Assembly: GCA_005879255.1 (NCBI GenBank)
Contig: VBKY01000026.1
Span: 1-44,651 of the forward strand
Direction of reading: 5' to 3'
Source: Deltaproteobacteria bacterium
GTDB taxonomy: Bacteria; Desulfobacterota_B; Binatia; UBA9968
DNA: 44,651 nt
Shown here piece after piece: positions 7,715 to 16,572 of the stretch. Made by a program: the position numbers and the translations under genes. The first letter of the stretch is position 1. The number at the start of each line of letters is the position of its first letter. The notes under the pieces were generated by a model, which worked only from the letters and a program-made list of their open reading frames with translations, did no database searches and was not told the origin of the DNA.

Positions 7715-8181
7715 TGTTACCGGTCTTTTGGCATAAAAAATTGCCTTTCCTGCTCGGGGTTGGGGTGGTTGTTCTGCTGTTGCCTCAAGCCACTAACGCC
7801 GACCCGTCGAAATATCCGCAATTCGCTCAGGAAAAGCTGCCGGAAAACGTTACACCAGTATTCGTCAATATCGAGGAGCTTGTCGCAGACCTAAAAGCAG
7901 GCGCCAAACCGATAATCATCGACGTGCGCACGGAGGAAGAATTCCGCGAAGTGCATATTCTGGGCGCCGTCTCTGCCCCGCTGGCAGAATTCAAAGACTA
8001 TTTGAAGAGCATCCCGCGCGACCGGCCTGTGGTACTTTATTGAGCGTGCCCCCATCACCTGGCCAGTTTGGCCTATGGCATACTTTACGAAAGCGGTTAC
8101 CGCAACATGAAGGTACTCGACGAAGGACTAGTCGGCTGGTACCAAAAGCGCTATCCCATGGAAGGTACCAAGGTTCCCTGA
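7711..8181 (+). CDS. Exported rhodanese-domain protein with in-frame TGA at the catalytic cysteine (possible selenoprotein)
   Basis: Translation from 7711 (or 7714; AAGGAGG at 7698-7704) gives a signal peptide (hydrophobic residues 11-25, cleavage likely after TNA) and a rhodanese domain ([32 protein letters not shown]). Codon 111 (8041-8043) is TGA, exactly where the rhodanese active-site cysteine follows the VVLY strand. The same frame continues for 45 sense codons with good rhodanese sequence ([12 protein letters not shown], then [23 protein letters not shown]) and ends at 8181. If read as selenocysteine, the protein is 156 residues with a Sec-Ala-Cys active site. If TGA is a stop, it is an inactive 110-residue fragment. 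The intact downstream frame and a suitable hairpin favour recoding, while a mutated TGC is the main alternative. Confidence 0.7.
8052..8078 (+). promoter_or_regulatory. Candidate bacterial SECIS-like stem-loop after the TGA
   Basis: Beginning 17 nt after the TGA is a perfect 5-bp stem GGCCA/TGGCC (8061-8065 with 8069-8073) closed by the loop GTT. An outer helix CCAT/ATGG (8052-8055 with 8075-8078) is separated by an asymmetric internal loop. Bacterial SECIS elements lie just downstream of UGA within the coding region, have a small apical loop and usually a G at its first or second position. Here the loop G is 26 nt from the U of UGA counted inclusively, close to the E. coli fdhF arrangement. 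A short stem like this could also arise by chance. Confidence 0.45.
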
Positions 8182-8186
8182 TCGAA

Positions 8187-8882
8187 ATGGTCGGCAAAAA
8201 GGCGGTTATTCTCCTGAGCGGCGGCATCGACTCCGCCACCGCCGCGGTGACCGCAAAACAGCAGGGTTTCGAGCTCCACGCGCTGAGCTATCATTACGGC
8301 CAGCGCCACGAGCGCGAGCTCGAGTCGGCCAAGCAGGTCGCGGCATTCTTACAGGCCAACTCGCACCAAGTGATGCGCTTCGATCTCAGAGCCATCGGCG
8401 GCTCTGCGCTCACCGATCATATCGAAGTTCCCAAGGGACGAAGCGAGTCGGAAATCTCACAGGGGATTCCAGTCACTTACGTGCCTGCGCGTAACACAAT
8501 TTTTCTTTCCTTCGCGGTCGCCTTAGCCGAGCGGATCGAGGCTCAGGATATTTTTTTTGGCGCAAATCAACTCGATTACAGCGGCTATCCGGACTGCCGT
8601 GACGAATATATACGGGCGTTTGAAAGAATGGCGAATCTCGCTACTAGGGTCGGTGTCGAGGGCAAAAGCCAATTAAAAATTCACACTCCCTTGCTTCACA
8701 TGACGAAGGCAGAAATCATCAAGACAGGCCTCAAGCTTGGACTCGACTATGCGCTAACATGGAGTTGTTATGATCCGAGCGCCGACGGCCACGCCTGCGG
8801 CCTGTGCGATAGTTGCCAACTCAGATTGAAAGGTTTTAAAGAGGCCGGCGCAACAGATCCTATACTCTATACCAGGCGGTAG
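8187..8882 (+). CDS. queC: 7-cyano-7-deazaguanine synthase
   Basis: This 231-residue enzyme converts 7-carboxy-7-deazaguanine, ammonia and ATP to preQ0 for queuosine synthesis. The PP-loop ATP-binding motif SGGIDS is at residues 11-16, and the zinc site is formed by C194, C204, C207 and C210 ([18 protein letters not shown]). YVPARNTIF and [14 protein letters not shown] are family signatures. The ATG at 8187 lies 5 nt after the stop of the extended rhodanese frame, so queC probably belongs to the same transcript although its function is unrelated. No other queuosine genes (queD, queE, queF) are in the window. Confidence 0.95.
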   Translation: MVGKKAVILLSGGIDSATAAVTAKQQGFELHALSYHYGQRHERELESAKQVAAFLQANSHQVMRFDLRAIGGSALTDHIEVPKGRSESEISQGIPVTYVPARNTIFLSFAVALAERIEAQDIFFGANQLDYSGYPDCRDEYIRAFERMANLATRVGVEGKSQLKIHTPLLHMTKAEIIKTGLKLGLDYALTWSCYDPSADGHACGLCDSCQLRLKGFKEAGATDPILYTRR

Positions 8883-8985
8883 CGTCATGGAAGATGAAAA
8901 TTTGCATGCTCTAGCTTCCGTCTTCGATCCTCGATGCTAAATTTGTCGGAGAGTCTTCTCGAGTAGCGAGTTGGAATTAGGAATC

Positions 8986-9876
8986 ATGCTGGCCTATCCG
9001 TTCACGGCGCAATTTCTCACTCAGTTGGAAACCCTGAGGCTGCGCACGAGAAAAGAGTTCCTCGGCAGTCATACCGGCAGTTACTCCTCGCCCCGGCGTG
9101 GAACCAGTTTGGAGTTTGCCGACTACCGCAAATACTGCCCCGGAGACGATCTCCGCTATCTCGACTGGGGTATCTACGCTCGCACCGACCGGCTTTACGT
9201 TAGAATCTTCCGCGAGGAAGTCGACCTGTTTGCGTATGTCTTTATCGACGCCAGCGCCTCGATGGGCTTTCCGTCACGCGAAGAAAAATTTTTGCCCGCA
9301 ACGCATGTGGCGCTGGCGCTTTCCTACGTCATCTTGGCGAATCATGATCACGTCAAGCTGCACCTATTACAGGACGGAGGCGGCAGCGCATCGCAGTTTT
9401 ACCGCGGCCGCCGCCGCATGGCGGATTGCATCGATTTCGCCACTTCGGTAATCCCCGGCGGGTCGCTGGAACTGGGACCTTCTCTCAGCGAGCATCTCAA
9501 ACGATTGCATCGCCCCGGTAAGGCCATTCTGATTTCGGATTTCCTCATGCCCGCAGCCGCCTGCCAACGGGGACTTAATTTGTTACGCGGTTTTGACCTC
9601 GATATCGCCGTTATTCAAGTCTTGTCGCGCGAGGAAGTCGATCCAGCTTTCCCCAACGGTAGTTTGTCTTTAGTCGATAGCGAGACCCAAGGTGAAATCA
9701 GATATCAGTGGGGCGACGCGGCGCGGCGCGATTATCAGACTAGGCTGGCGCATCACAACCTGGAAATCCGCAGCTTTTGTCACCAAAGCGGCGTCCACTA
9801 TTCGCTCTACGTCACCGATCGCGATCTGAGCGATTTCGTCTTTGCCACGTTGCCGGCGATCGGCCTTTTCAAGTAA
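8986..9876 (+). CDS. DUF58-domain protein (MoxR/Bat-associated)
   Basis: This 296-residue cytoplasmic protein shows the DUF58 core: RRGTSLEFADYRKYCPGDD, then LDWGIYARTDRLYVRIFREE (about residues 38-80), followed by a VWA-like strand with FIDASASM (about 87-94). DUF58 proteins normally partner with a MoxR AAA+ ATPase and VWA membrane proteins in envelope or metal-insertion chaperone systems. ATG 8986 (AGGA 5 nt before) is preferred to an in-frame TTG at 8971. The BatA-like gene starts 5 nt after its stop. No moxR is found upstream, which is unusual because it is ordinarily the first gene of such operons. Confidence 0.9.
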   Translation: MLAYPFTAQFLTQLETLRLRTRKEFLGSHTGSYSSPRRGTSLEFADYRKYCPGDDLRYLDWGIYARTDRLYVRIFREEVDLFAYVFIDASASMGFPSREEKFLPATHVALALSYVILANHDHVKLHLLQDGGGSASQFYRGRRRMADCIDFATSVIPGGSLELGPSLSEHLKRLHRPGKAILISDFLMPAAACQRGLNLLRGFDLDIAVIQVLSREEVDPAFPNGSLSLVDSETQGEIRYQWGDAARRDYQTRLAHHNLEIRSFCHQSGVHYSLYVTDRDLSDFVFATLPAIGLFK

Positions 9877-9881
9877 AGAGT

Positions 9882-11693
9882 ATGGAATTTCTCAATCCCA
9901 CCGCTTTGCTCGGCCTGCTCGCTTTGCCGTTGCTGTTGATTCCGTACTTGATAAGAAAAAAACCGCGGCGCTTGGTATTTTCCAGCCTGTTGCTGTTCAT
10001 GGAGGGTGGTGTCCAGGCAAGCGGCCGGCCCTGGGGGCGCATGAATCTGCCGCCGATATTCTTTCTCCAGCTTTTGCTTCTCACCTTGTTGATCCTGGCG
10101 TTAGGCGAACCGGTATTTTCCGTTCGGCCAACCAGCATCGCCGTCGTTTTGGACAACTCGGCAAGCATGCAAGCATTGGAAGACGGCAAGACACGATTGA
10201 CCTTAGCCAAAGGCGCAGCGAGTTCTGTCATCGGCGAGCTCGGTGCCACCGGAAAGATTGATCTCTACTTGACCACTCCGCGATTGACGAAAGTCCGGGC
10301 GGCGCCGTTAACGCCGGATGAAGCGAAAGGCGCCATCGGCGCTATTACGGCCTACGATCTCGGCGATCCGTCGATCGACTACGATCACGTGCTGAGCCAG
10401 TTGGCGCGCGAGCGAAAGTATGAACGCGTCTACCTGATCACGGACCACCCGGCGCGCGGTCAAACCGCGACCGCGCGAGTAATAACCGTCGGGAGACCGC
10501 AGCCAAATCTAGCCGTAACGGGTTTCGAAATTCATCGCTCTTCATTGGCTAATGCCCGTTTGGAGGCAAGCGCCAAGTTCACGAACTTTTCCGATCGGGA
10601 CGAAAAAATCAAAGTTGTTTTAAAGAGTAGCGGTGCGACACTCGCCAGCCGCGAGCTCGCGGTCGGCGCCGACAAGACCGCCACTGCAACCTTCGAAGGA
10701 TTCGCCGAACAGCCAAGCTACGAAGTTGCCATGGAAGCGCGCGATGCCCTGCCGCTCGACAATCGGCGGTTCGCGGTCGCGCCGGCTTCACGCAATCTGC
10801 AAATCCTGGCCGTCACACCGCGCCCACAGGCGATGATGAGCCTCAAGTCGATTCCCGGCGTAAGCGTTGATGTCATCTCTCCTGGCGAATACGAAAAATC
10901 CGAGCGCACCGGTTATGGTTTGGAGATTTTTCACTTTTCGGCTCCTGCAGCGCTACCGCAAAACCCCGCGCTATTCATTCTTCCGCCGGAAAACCACTCC
11001 TTGGCCAAACTGGGCGCGCCGATCTCAAACCCCATTGTTTCCAGCTGGCGCGAGCCGCATACGCTCACCCGCTATATTAACTTCAGTTTGTTTCGCCCGA
11101 CCTATGCCCGTCCATTGAAGCCACAGAGCGCGGGCGACGTGGTGATCGAAAGTCCCCACGGCGCCCTCGCTTTCGCGGCCGAACGACAGGGAGTTCGCTA
11201 TCTCACCCTCGGGTTTGATCCGCTGCCGTTTCTGGGTCGAGACAACTTGCCGATGTCGATTTTTACGCTCAATTTTTTTGATTGGTTTTTTGAGAGCGGC
11301 GGCTCGAGCGGTCAGGCGACAGGGGAACCCATCCGACTGGGCGCGGTTCAACCCGGCGACGTTCTCACCACGCCGGCGGATGGCAAAATTTCACTAAAGC
11401 CCGAGTTTGGTCATTTCTCGGACACGTATTACCAGGGCATTTATCAGCGCAGTCGCGGCACCAGAAGTGAGCTTTACGCCCGCAATCTACAGGACACGAA
11501 CGAGTCCGATTTGCGGACGCCCGCGCCGATCGAACTCCGCGGCGAAGCGCCAAATTCGAGCAGCGCCTCCGTGCTATTTTCATTTTGGTCCTATCTGCTC
11601 ATCGCTTCGCTACTGCTGTTGCTGATTGAGTGGTTCATCAGTCCGCGTATGGGCTCCTCTAGATTTCGTCGTCGCGCGCGGCAGCTCGTGTGA
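9882..11693 (+). CDS. BatA-like membrane protein with VWA domain
   Basis: The 603-residue product opens with the BatA/aerotolerance N-terminal region (FLNPTALLGLLALPLLLIPYL, then a helix about 58-76) followed by a VWA domain with a degenerate metal-binding motif DNSASM (D91-M96). A long middle region contains Ig-like or beta-rich sequence (about 215-300), and a C-terminal membrane helix lies at about 563-585 (SYLLIASLLLLLIEWF). The large domain should be outside the cytoplasm between the membrane helices. The gene is coupled to the DUF58 gene upstream (5-nt gap). Such proteins act with DUF58 and MoxR in envelope stress or protein-complex assembly; substrates are unknown. Confidence 0.88.
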   Translation: MEFLNPTALLGLLALPLLLIPYLIRKKPRRLVFSSLLLFMEGGVQASGRPWGRMNLPPIFFLQLLLLTLLILALGEPVFSVRPTSIAVVLDNSASMQALEDGKTRLTLAKGAASSVIGELGATGKIDLYLTTPRLTKVRAAPLTPDEAKGAIGAITAYDLGDPSIDYDHVLSQLARERKYERVYLITDHPARGQTATARVITVGRPQPNLAVTGFEIHRSSLANARLEASAKFTNFSDRDEKIKVVLKSSGATLASRELAVGADKTATATFEGFAEQPSYEVAMEARDALPLDNRRFAVAPASRNLQILAVTPRPQAMMSLKSIPGVSVDVISPGEYEKSERTGYGLEIFHFSAPAALPQNPALFILPPENHSLAKLGAPISNPIVSSWREPHTLTRYINFSLFRPTYARPLKPQSAGDVVIESPHGALAFAAERQGVRYLTLGFDPLPFLGRDNLPMSIFTLNFFDWFFESGGSSGQATGEPIRLGAVQPGDVLTTPADGKISLKPEFGHFSDTYYQGIYQRSRGTRSELYARNLQDTNESDLRTPAPIELRGEAPNSSSASVLFSFWSYLLIASLLLLLIEWFISPRMGSSRFRRRARQLV

Positions 11694-11881
11694 GAATTGA
11701 CAATAGAGTGGGGCCGATGGGGACCGGAGGTAGGAGACCGACGATGGAAAACCGGAGTCCGGAGATAAGAAATGTGAAATCCCATCTTAATAGGTTCCGC
11801 CGGGCATTGGCAGCCAGCGAGGCCGAGGTCTATAGGATCCGGCGGAAAAGGATGGTGATTGAAGGCTAGCGAGCCGGAATC
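11694..11881. other. Non-coding gap inside the DUF58/VWA operon
   Basis: These 188 nt separate two otherwise compact genes. They contain purine-rich, partly repetitive words (ACCGGAGGT, ACCGGAGTCCGGAG near 11724-11764) and no reading frame I can support. They look like the remnant of a small intergenic repeat. Confidence 0.3.
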
Positions 11882-14446
11882 ATGAATGCACTTTTCGCCA
11901 ATATTGAGTTTGCTAAACCGTTTTTTTTGTGGCTGTTGCTCGCCTTGCCGTTGCTGTGGTTTCGCTATCGCGATCGCCGGTTGCTCGTCCTAATTTCACG
12001 CACGCTGATTCTCGGTCTCGTGATTTTCACGCTCGCCGACCCGCAATCGACCAGCGAGCAAGCACGCACTCAAGAAGAACGGATTTTCGCCTTTGATTTT
12101 TCGGCAAGCATCGCTCCCGGGATGCGTCGCTGGATGAAAGACGCTATGGGCCAGTTGCCAGCGCCTAATCGAAACGATCGGGTTTTCGTGTTTGGCTCGG
12201 CGTCGACGGAAGTTTCCAACTGGCGTGAACTATTTGACGGCGACGGAGCGAAGTTTTCGGGTATTGATCCGGAGAAGACCAATCTCGAGAATCTTTTGAA
12301 CTCCTTATTGGCTCTACCCCCCGCGCCGAGAAGTCTCTATTTGTTTACCGACGGCTGGGAAACCCAGGGCAGCGTCGAACGTCTGCTGCCGGCGCTTGCA
12401 GCCGCCGGCATCAAAGTCTATCCCATCCTGCCGGCGCAGCGTCCCGCCATCGCCAACGTCGCGGTAACGAAACTTTTGGCGCCGACTCAGGGCAATAGCG
12501 GCGAGAGCTTGAATCTCAAAGTCGTGCTCGACAACCAAAACGACCGCACGGTCGAGGGCACATTAACTGTCACCCGCAATGGCCAACCAATCAAGACCGA
12601 GGCGATTAAGCTAAGCCCGGGAAGCCAAAGTTTCACTTACCAAACGACGCCGACCGAAGGCGTCCTGACAGCGTACCAAGCCACTTTCACTGCTCGCGAT
12701 CGTGATGCCGACCGCTACCCGTCGGACAATCACGCCTTGGCATGGGTCTCGGTTCATGCCAAAGCAAAGATTTTGCTGATCAACGGTCATAGCGGCGCGG
12801 GGCGATACTTGGAGGAGATTCTCAAACGTCAAGGGCTCGACATCACCGTGAGAACGGCAGAAACCGCGCCTGCGCCGAAAGGTTACAAAGTCGTGATTTT
12901 CAATAACGCAGAGCGCGACCGATTTTCCTCGGGGTACCTAGCCGCCGTCGAGCGCCATGTCGCCGAAGGCAATGGATTTATCATGCTCGGCGCCGATGCG
13001 AGTTTCGCCCCAGCAAGTTATCGCCAGACACCGATCGAAAAAATTCTTCCCGTGGACCCTAAAGAACCGCCCAAGCCCGAGGAAAAAAACCGCGCGGTGG
13101 TCTTGGTCATCGACAAGTCCGGCAGCATGCGCGATGACAACCGTATTATCTACGCCAAAGAAGCCGGCAAAGCGGTGGCCCGGCAACTGAAAGACATCGA
13201 TCTGCTCGGCGTCGTCGGTTTCGATGACAGCCCATTCGTCGTCGTTTACCTTGAAAGTATGGCACGGCTTCGCAGTGTCGTCGGTGCCCAGATCGACCGT
13301 CTCAAACCGGGTGGACAAACCTACTTTCTACCGGCGCTGCTCGAAGCCAAGCGTCAACTGGAGCGGGTTAACGCGTCGCGGAAGCATATCATTTTGTTGA
13401 GCGACGGCGTCACCCGAGGCAGCCAGGGAGAACTGGTGGATCTCGTGAGCGTGATGAAAAGCGACTCGAAGATCACCACCTCCGCCGTTGCCATCAGCAA
13501 CGAGGCTGATGTCCGAATCATGAAGCGAATCGCCCAGTACGGCGGGGGCTTGTTTCACCACGTGGTTGACCCGTCGACTTTGCCCCAAATCGTCTTGGAG
13601 CAACTCCAGGACAAACCGAAAGAAGAGCCGCAAGAGAATCGGCCTCTGGTTCCGCTGCCAAATAACGGCTCGGAACTACTAGCCGGCTTCGGCACCCGGA
13701 TCTATCCGACGATTTTGGGGTATATGGATACTGACCTTAAACGCGGCGCTCACTCGGACCTCGTAGTCACTCGGGAGGACCGTCGGGCTCCCTTGCTCGC
13801 TTCATGGCGATACGGAAAAGGAAAGTCAGTGGCCCTGACGACCGACTTTGAGGGTCGCTGGACGCGAAATTGGATTCCGTGGGGAAGCTTGCAGGGATTC
13901 TGGGGACACATTCTCGACTGGCTGAGCCCGCCCGAGGAAAATCTCGTTCCGGCCCACGAAGCGAGAGTAAGTTTCGTCGAAAACCGGTCCATCCTAGATT
14001 TGTCGGTCTTCGATGAATCCAGCGCCAATAGTCAATATCGATTCACTGTCACTGGTAAGGCGGGAAAATCAGAAGGCGTCCTTAATAAGTTAGCACCAGG
14101 GCACTATCAAGCCGCCCTACCCATCTCGCAACCGGGAGACTATCGAGTCGACCTTTTGGAAGAACGAGGCGGGCGCAAGATCGCTTTTCCACCAATCGGA
14201 TACTCTTTGCCTTACGATATTAATACCGAACGGCCTCGCCCGGAGTTTAATACCCGATTATTATCTCGCCTAGCCGAGGCGACCGGCGGCGAAATCAATC
14301 CCAAGCCGCCGGGGAGCAGTTTAAGTAATAGGGATGTCGTAACCAAGAGCTATGAGCCGCTGAGACAGCCTTTTATAGTCCTGGCGTTTTGCCTGTTCCT
14401 ACTGGAAGTAGCGCTAAGAAAGTTCCTCTTCGCTGAGTCCGACTAA
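11882..14446 (+). CDS. Large membrane protein with two VWA-type domains and a glutamine amidotransferase-like middle region
   Basis: This 854-residue protein has two N-terminal membrane helices (about 12-28 and 38-54), a first degenerate VWA-like domain (DFSASI at 72-77), Ig-like sequence (about 195-290) and a GATase1-like Rossmann segment (AKILLINGHSGAGRYLEEIL onward, about 294-390). A second, canonical VWA domain has the MIDAS motif DKSGSMRDDN (about 408-417), and a final helix lies near residues 832-848. DTDLKRGAHSDLVV and ASWRYGKGKSVALTTDFEGRW resemble the C-terminal part of large membrane VWA proteins seen beside DUF58 genes. The protein probably forms a membrane complex with the two upstream products. 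Its role is unknown. Confidence 0.88.
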   Translation: MNALFANIEFAKPFFLWLLLALPLLWFRYRDRRLLVLISRTLILGLVIFTLADPQSTSEQARTQEERIFAFDFSASIAPGMRRWMKDAMGQLPAPNRNDRVFVFGSASTEVSNWRELFDGDGAKFSGIDPEKTNLENLLNSLLALPPAPRSLYLFTDGWETQGSVERLLPALAAAGIKVYPILPAQRPAIANVAVTKLLAPTQGNSGESLNLKVVLDNQNDRTVEGTLTVTRNGQPIKTEAIKLSPGSQSFTYQTTPTEGVLTAYQATFTARDRDADRYPSDNHALAWVSVHAKAKILLINGHSGAGRYLEEILKRQGLDITVRTAETAPAPKGYKVVIFNNAERDRFSSGYLAAVERHVAEGNGFIMLGADASFAPASYRQTPIEKILPVDPKEPPKPEEKNRAVVLVIDKSGSMRDDNRIIYAKEAGKAVARQLKDIDLLGVVGFDDSPFVVVYLESMARLRSVVGAQIDRLKPGGQTYFLPALLEAKRQLERVNASRKHIILLSDGVTRGSQGELVDLVSVMKSDSKITTSAVAISNEADVRIMKRIAQYGGGLFHHVVDPSTLPQIVLEQLQDKPKEEPQENRPLVPLPNNGSELLAGFGTRIYPTILGYMDTDLKRGAHSDLVVTREDRRAPLLASWRYGKGKSVALTTDFEGRWTRNWIPWGSLQGFWGHILDWLSPPEENLVPAHEARVSFVENRSILDLSVFDESSANSQYRFTVTGKAGKSEGVLNKLAPGHYQAALPISQPGDYRVDLLEERGGRKIAFPPIGYSLPYDINTERPRPEFNTRLLSRLAEATGGEINPKPPGSSLSNRDVVTKSYEPLRQPFIVLAFCLFLLEVALRKFLFAESD

Positions 14447-14566
14447 TCTCCGGAGCTAACCGGCGCCACCAGTGAATTAGTTAAATCCTTAAGCATTTTC
14501 ATTAATTAACTGCGATTTTTTTAATTGACAGATAGCCCAAAACAGACTATTAGAGAACTTCTTTCT

Positions 14567-15973
14567 ATGCATCCGGGTACAAAAAGCGACAGAAGTACTG
14601 GCAATATCTTTATTAAACCCGGATGCGGCCGGTTTCTCCCTCGTAGCTTAAATTTCTTCGTCTGGCTTTGGATCATTACGTTCCTGTCGGCGTTGCTTCC
14701 TCACGAGGTGCGCGGGGCAAAACAGAAAACCGTCCGCAAGGATACGTCCAAAGGGAAGTCGGCGCCCGCGTCTCCGGTTCGCAAGCTCACGGAAGCTGCG
14801 GTTCATAAAACATTGCTCCCTCCGCCGATACCGTCGCCGGTTGATCCGCTAGAAAAGCGCGAACATGTAATGCATCGAGTACGGGCCGGTGAGACACTAT
14901 CTCAGGTTCTTGCTCGTTACTACGTACCCGACGCGGAAAAGCAGTTCTGGGCCCGCTCGATCATGCGTAATATGGGCAGTCCGGTATTAGCGGCCGGCAA
15001 AGAGGTTCATCTTTATTTTGCCAAGCCAGCGTTTAAACGCCCCAGCCGAGTCGCCCCCGGCACGTTAAAAGCCATAGAATTCGATCAAAGCGACGCCTTC
15101 ACCTTAACCTGGGAAAAAGGCATTCGCGGCATTCTCTTTCAGAAACGTGAAAAACCGTATGACGTCGAGCTTAAGACGGTAAGTGCGTCCCTTGAGAATT
15201 CCCTATTCGAGGATGGCCTCAAAGCCGGCATTCAACCGGTATTGCTCTCGCAGTTGGCGGAAATTTTCACGTGGGATGTCGATTTAGAAAAAGACATCCG
15301 CGCTGGCGATAGTTTCAAGATCTTATACGAGCAACGAAGCCGAAAAGGCCAGGAAACCAAAGCCGCTCTGCGTATCCTAGCGGCTGAGCTGATTAACGCG
15401 GGGCAGAAACTCACGGCGATCTATTTTGAGAAGGACAAAGGGCAGGGAAATTATTATAATTTGCAGGGCCGAAGTCTGGCGCGCTCGTTTCTCCGTTTTC
15501 CCTTGGAGTTTACTGCCATCACCTCTCATTTTACCGAATCGCGGTTCCACCCGATTCTTCGAACCAATTTACCTCACCCGGGCGTCGACTTTGCCGCCCA
15601 AAGAGGAACCCCCATTCACGCAGTGGGCGATGGGATCGTTGCCGAAGCGGGCTGGAATGGTGCTTACGGTAAAGCCATTGATTTAAAGCATGACGCGACG
15701 TACACGAGCCGCTACGCTCACATGGATAGCTTCGCCGACGGAATTCACCCCGGTATTGCTGTTACGAAAGGCCAGGTTATTGGCTATGTGGGGTCCACTG
15801 GACGCGCAACGGGTCCCCATCTTCACTTTGAGCTCTACAAGGACCAGCAATACATAAATCCGCTCAGCGTCGATTTCCCAGCGGATGAAATTATTGAACC
15901 AGCTCTGCAAAAAATGTTTGAAAACCAGATGCGTACTTATCTGGTTGAGCTGACTTCCGCGCCCCAATCATAG
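14567..15973 (+). CDS. M23-family murein endopeptidase with LysM-like domain
   Basis: Starting at ATG 14567 (a TTG at 14525 is also in frame) the product has 468 residues. It has one N-terminal membrane or signal segment (LNFFVWLWIITFLSALL), a Pro/Lys-rich linker, a LysM/OapA-like region (HRVRAGETLSQVLARYY, about 103-119) and a C-terminal M23 domain. The zinc ligands are visible in HPGVDFAA (near residue 336) and HLHF (near 419), with SRYAHMDS between them. Such enzymes cut peptide cross-links in murein during growth and division. It follows the VWA gene by 120 nt of AT-rich sequence that may contain its own promoter. Confidence 0.92.
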   Translation: MHPGTKSDRSTGNIFIKPGCGRFLPRSLNFFVWLWIITFLSALLPHEVRGAKQKTVRKDTSKGKSAPASPVRKLTEAAVHKTLLPPPIPSPVDPLEKREHVMHRVRAGETLSQVLARYYVPDAEKQFWARSIMRNMGSPVLAAGKEVHLYFAKPAFKRPSRVAPGTLKAIEFDQSDAFTLTWEKGIRGILFQKREKPYDVELKTVSASLENSLFEDGLKAGIQPVLLSQLAEIFTWDVDLEKDIRAGDSFKILYEQRSRKGQETKAALRILAAELINAGQKLTAIYFEKDKGQGNYYNLQGRSLARSFLRFPLEFTAITSHFTESRFHPILRTNLPHPGVDFAAQRGTPIHAVGDGIVAEAGWNGAYGKAIDLKHDATYTSRYAHMDSFADGIHPGIAVTKGQVIGYVGSTGRATGPHLHFELYKDQQYINPLSVDFPADEIIEPALQKMFENQMRTYLVELTSAPQS

Positions 15974-16068
15974 TCCTGCAACGCGATTCGTGGTCGGCCA
16001 TTTAAGTTTCATTCAGAAATTGGCTAGTCTCTAGCAAGAGAACGTGTTCAGCTTGCCGGAACGAAACC

Positions 16069-16572
16069 TTGTCTTCAGTCCACTCAAACTGCGCCGTCAA
16101 GACCACAGTACAGGGAAAATTGATTCTTCTGTGCGCCACAGCTGGAGGCGTCGGTTATGTGCCGATCTTTCCCGGTACAGTGGGCACGCTGGTCGCCATC
16201 CCGTTTTCTCTCGGTTTGAACCGCCTTGCTGAGTTCTCGCCGCCGATCGCGACCATAGCTTTGGTCGGCGCGATCTTCTGTGCTATAGCTCTTGCTACCA
16301 AAGCCGCCCGGTTGCTGCAACAGAAGGACCCTGGAATTATTGTCGTCGACGAGATCGTCGGATTCTTGCTGGGCAACTTCTCTGCTCCCATGACGCTTCC
16401 TGTTATGCTCGCGTCCTTCCTCCTGTTTCGCTTTTTCGACATCGCCAAAGTGTTTCCCGCGTCTCAGTTGGAACGGATTCCGCACGGCGCCGGTATCGTC
16501 CTGGACGATATCATGGCCGGAATTTATACCCTGGCTGCCGTGCGCCTGCTACTTATGTGGGGAATACTATGA
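16069..16572 (+). CDS. pgpA: Phosphatidylglycerophosphatase A
   Basis: The 167-residue frame from TTG 16069 encodes a PgpA-type membrane phosphatase that dephosphorylates phosphatidylglycerophosphate. Signatures include GTVGTLVAIP, the acidic DPGIIVVDEIVG motif and FRFFDIAKVFPASQLE with GIVLDDIMAG. Three to four hydrophobic segments are present. No ATG exists near the N-terminus; a second candidate start is TTG 16120, closer to where most PgpA proteins begin. It is the first gene of the pgpA-cinA-thpR-recA-recX-alaS run, and its stop overlaps the cinA ATG by 4 nt. Confidence 0.9.
   Translation: MSSVHSNCAVKTTVQGKLILLCATAGGVGYVPIFPGTVGTLVAIPFSLGLNRLAEFSPPIATIALVGAIFCAIALATKAARLLQQKDPGIIVVDEIVGFLLGNFSAPMTLPVMLASFLLFRFFDIAKVFPASQLERIPHGAGIVLDDIMAGIYTLAAVRLLLMWGIL

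Noticed and set aside
12938..13318. 126-codon minus-strand frame over the second VWA domain
   Set aside because: It is a shadow of the conserved VWA coding sequence with no support of its own.
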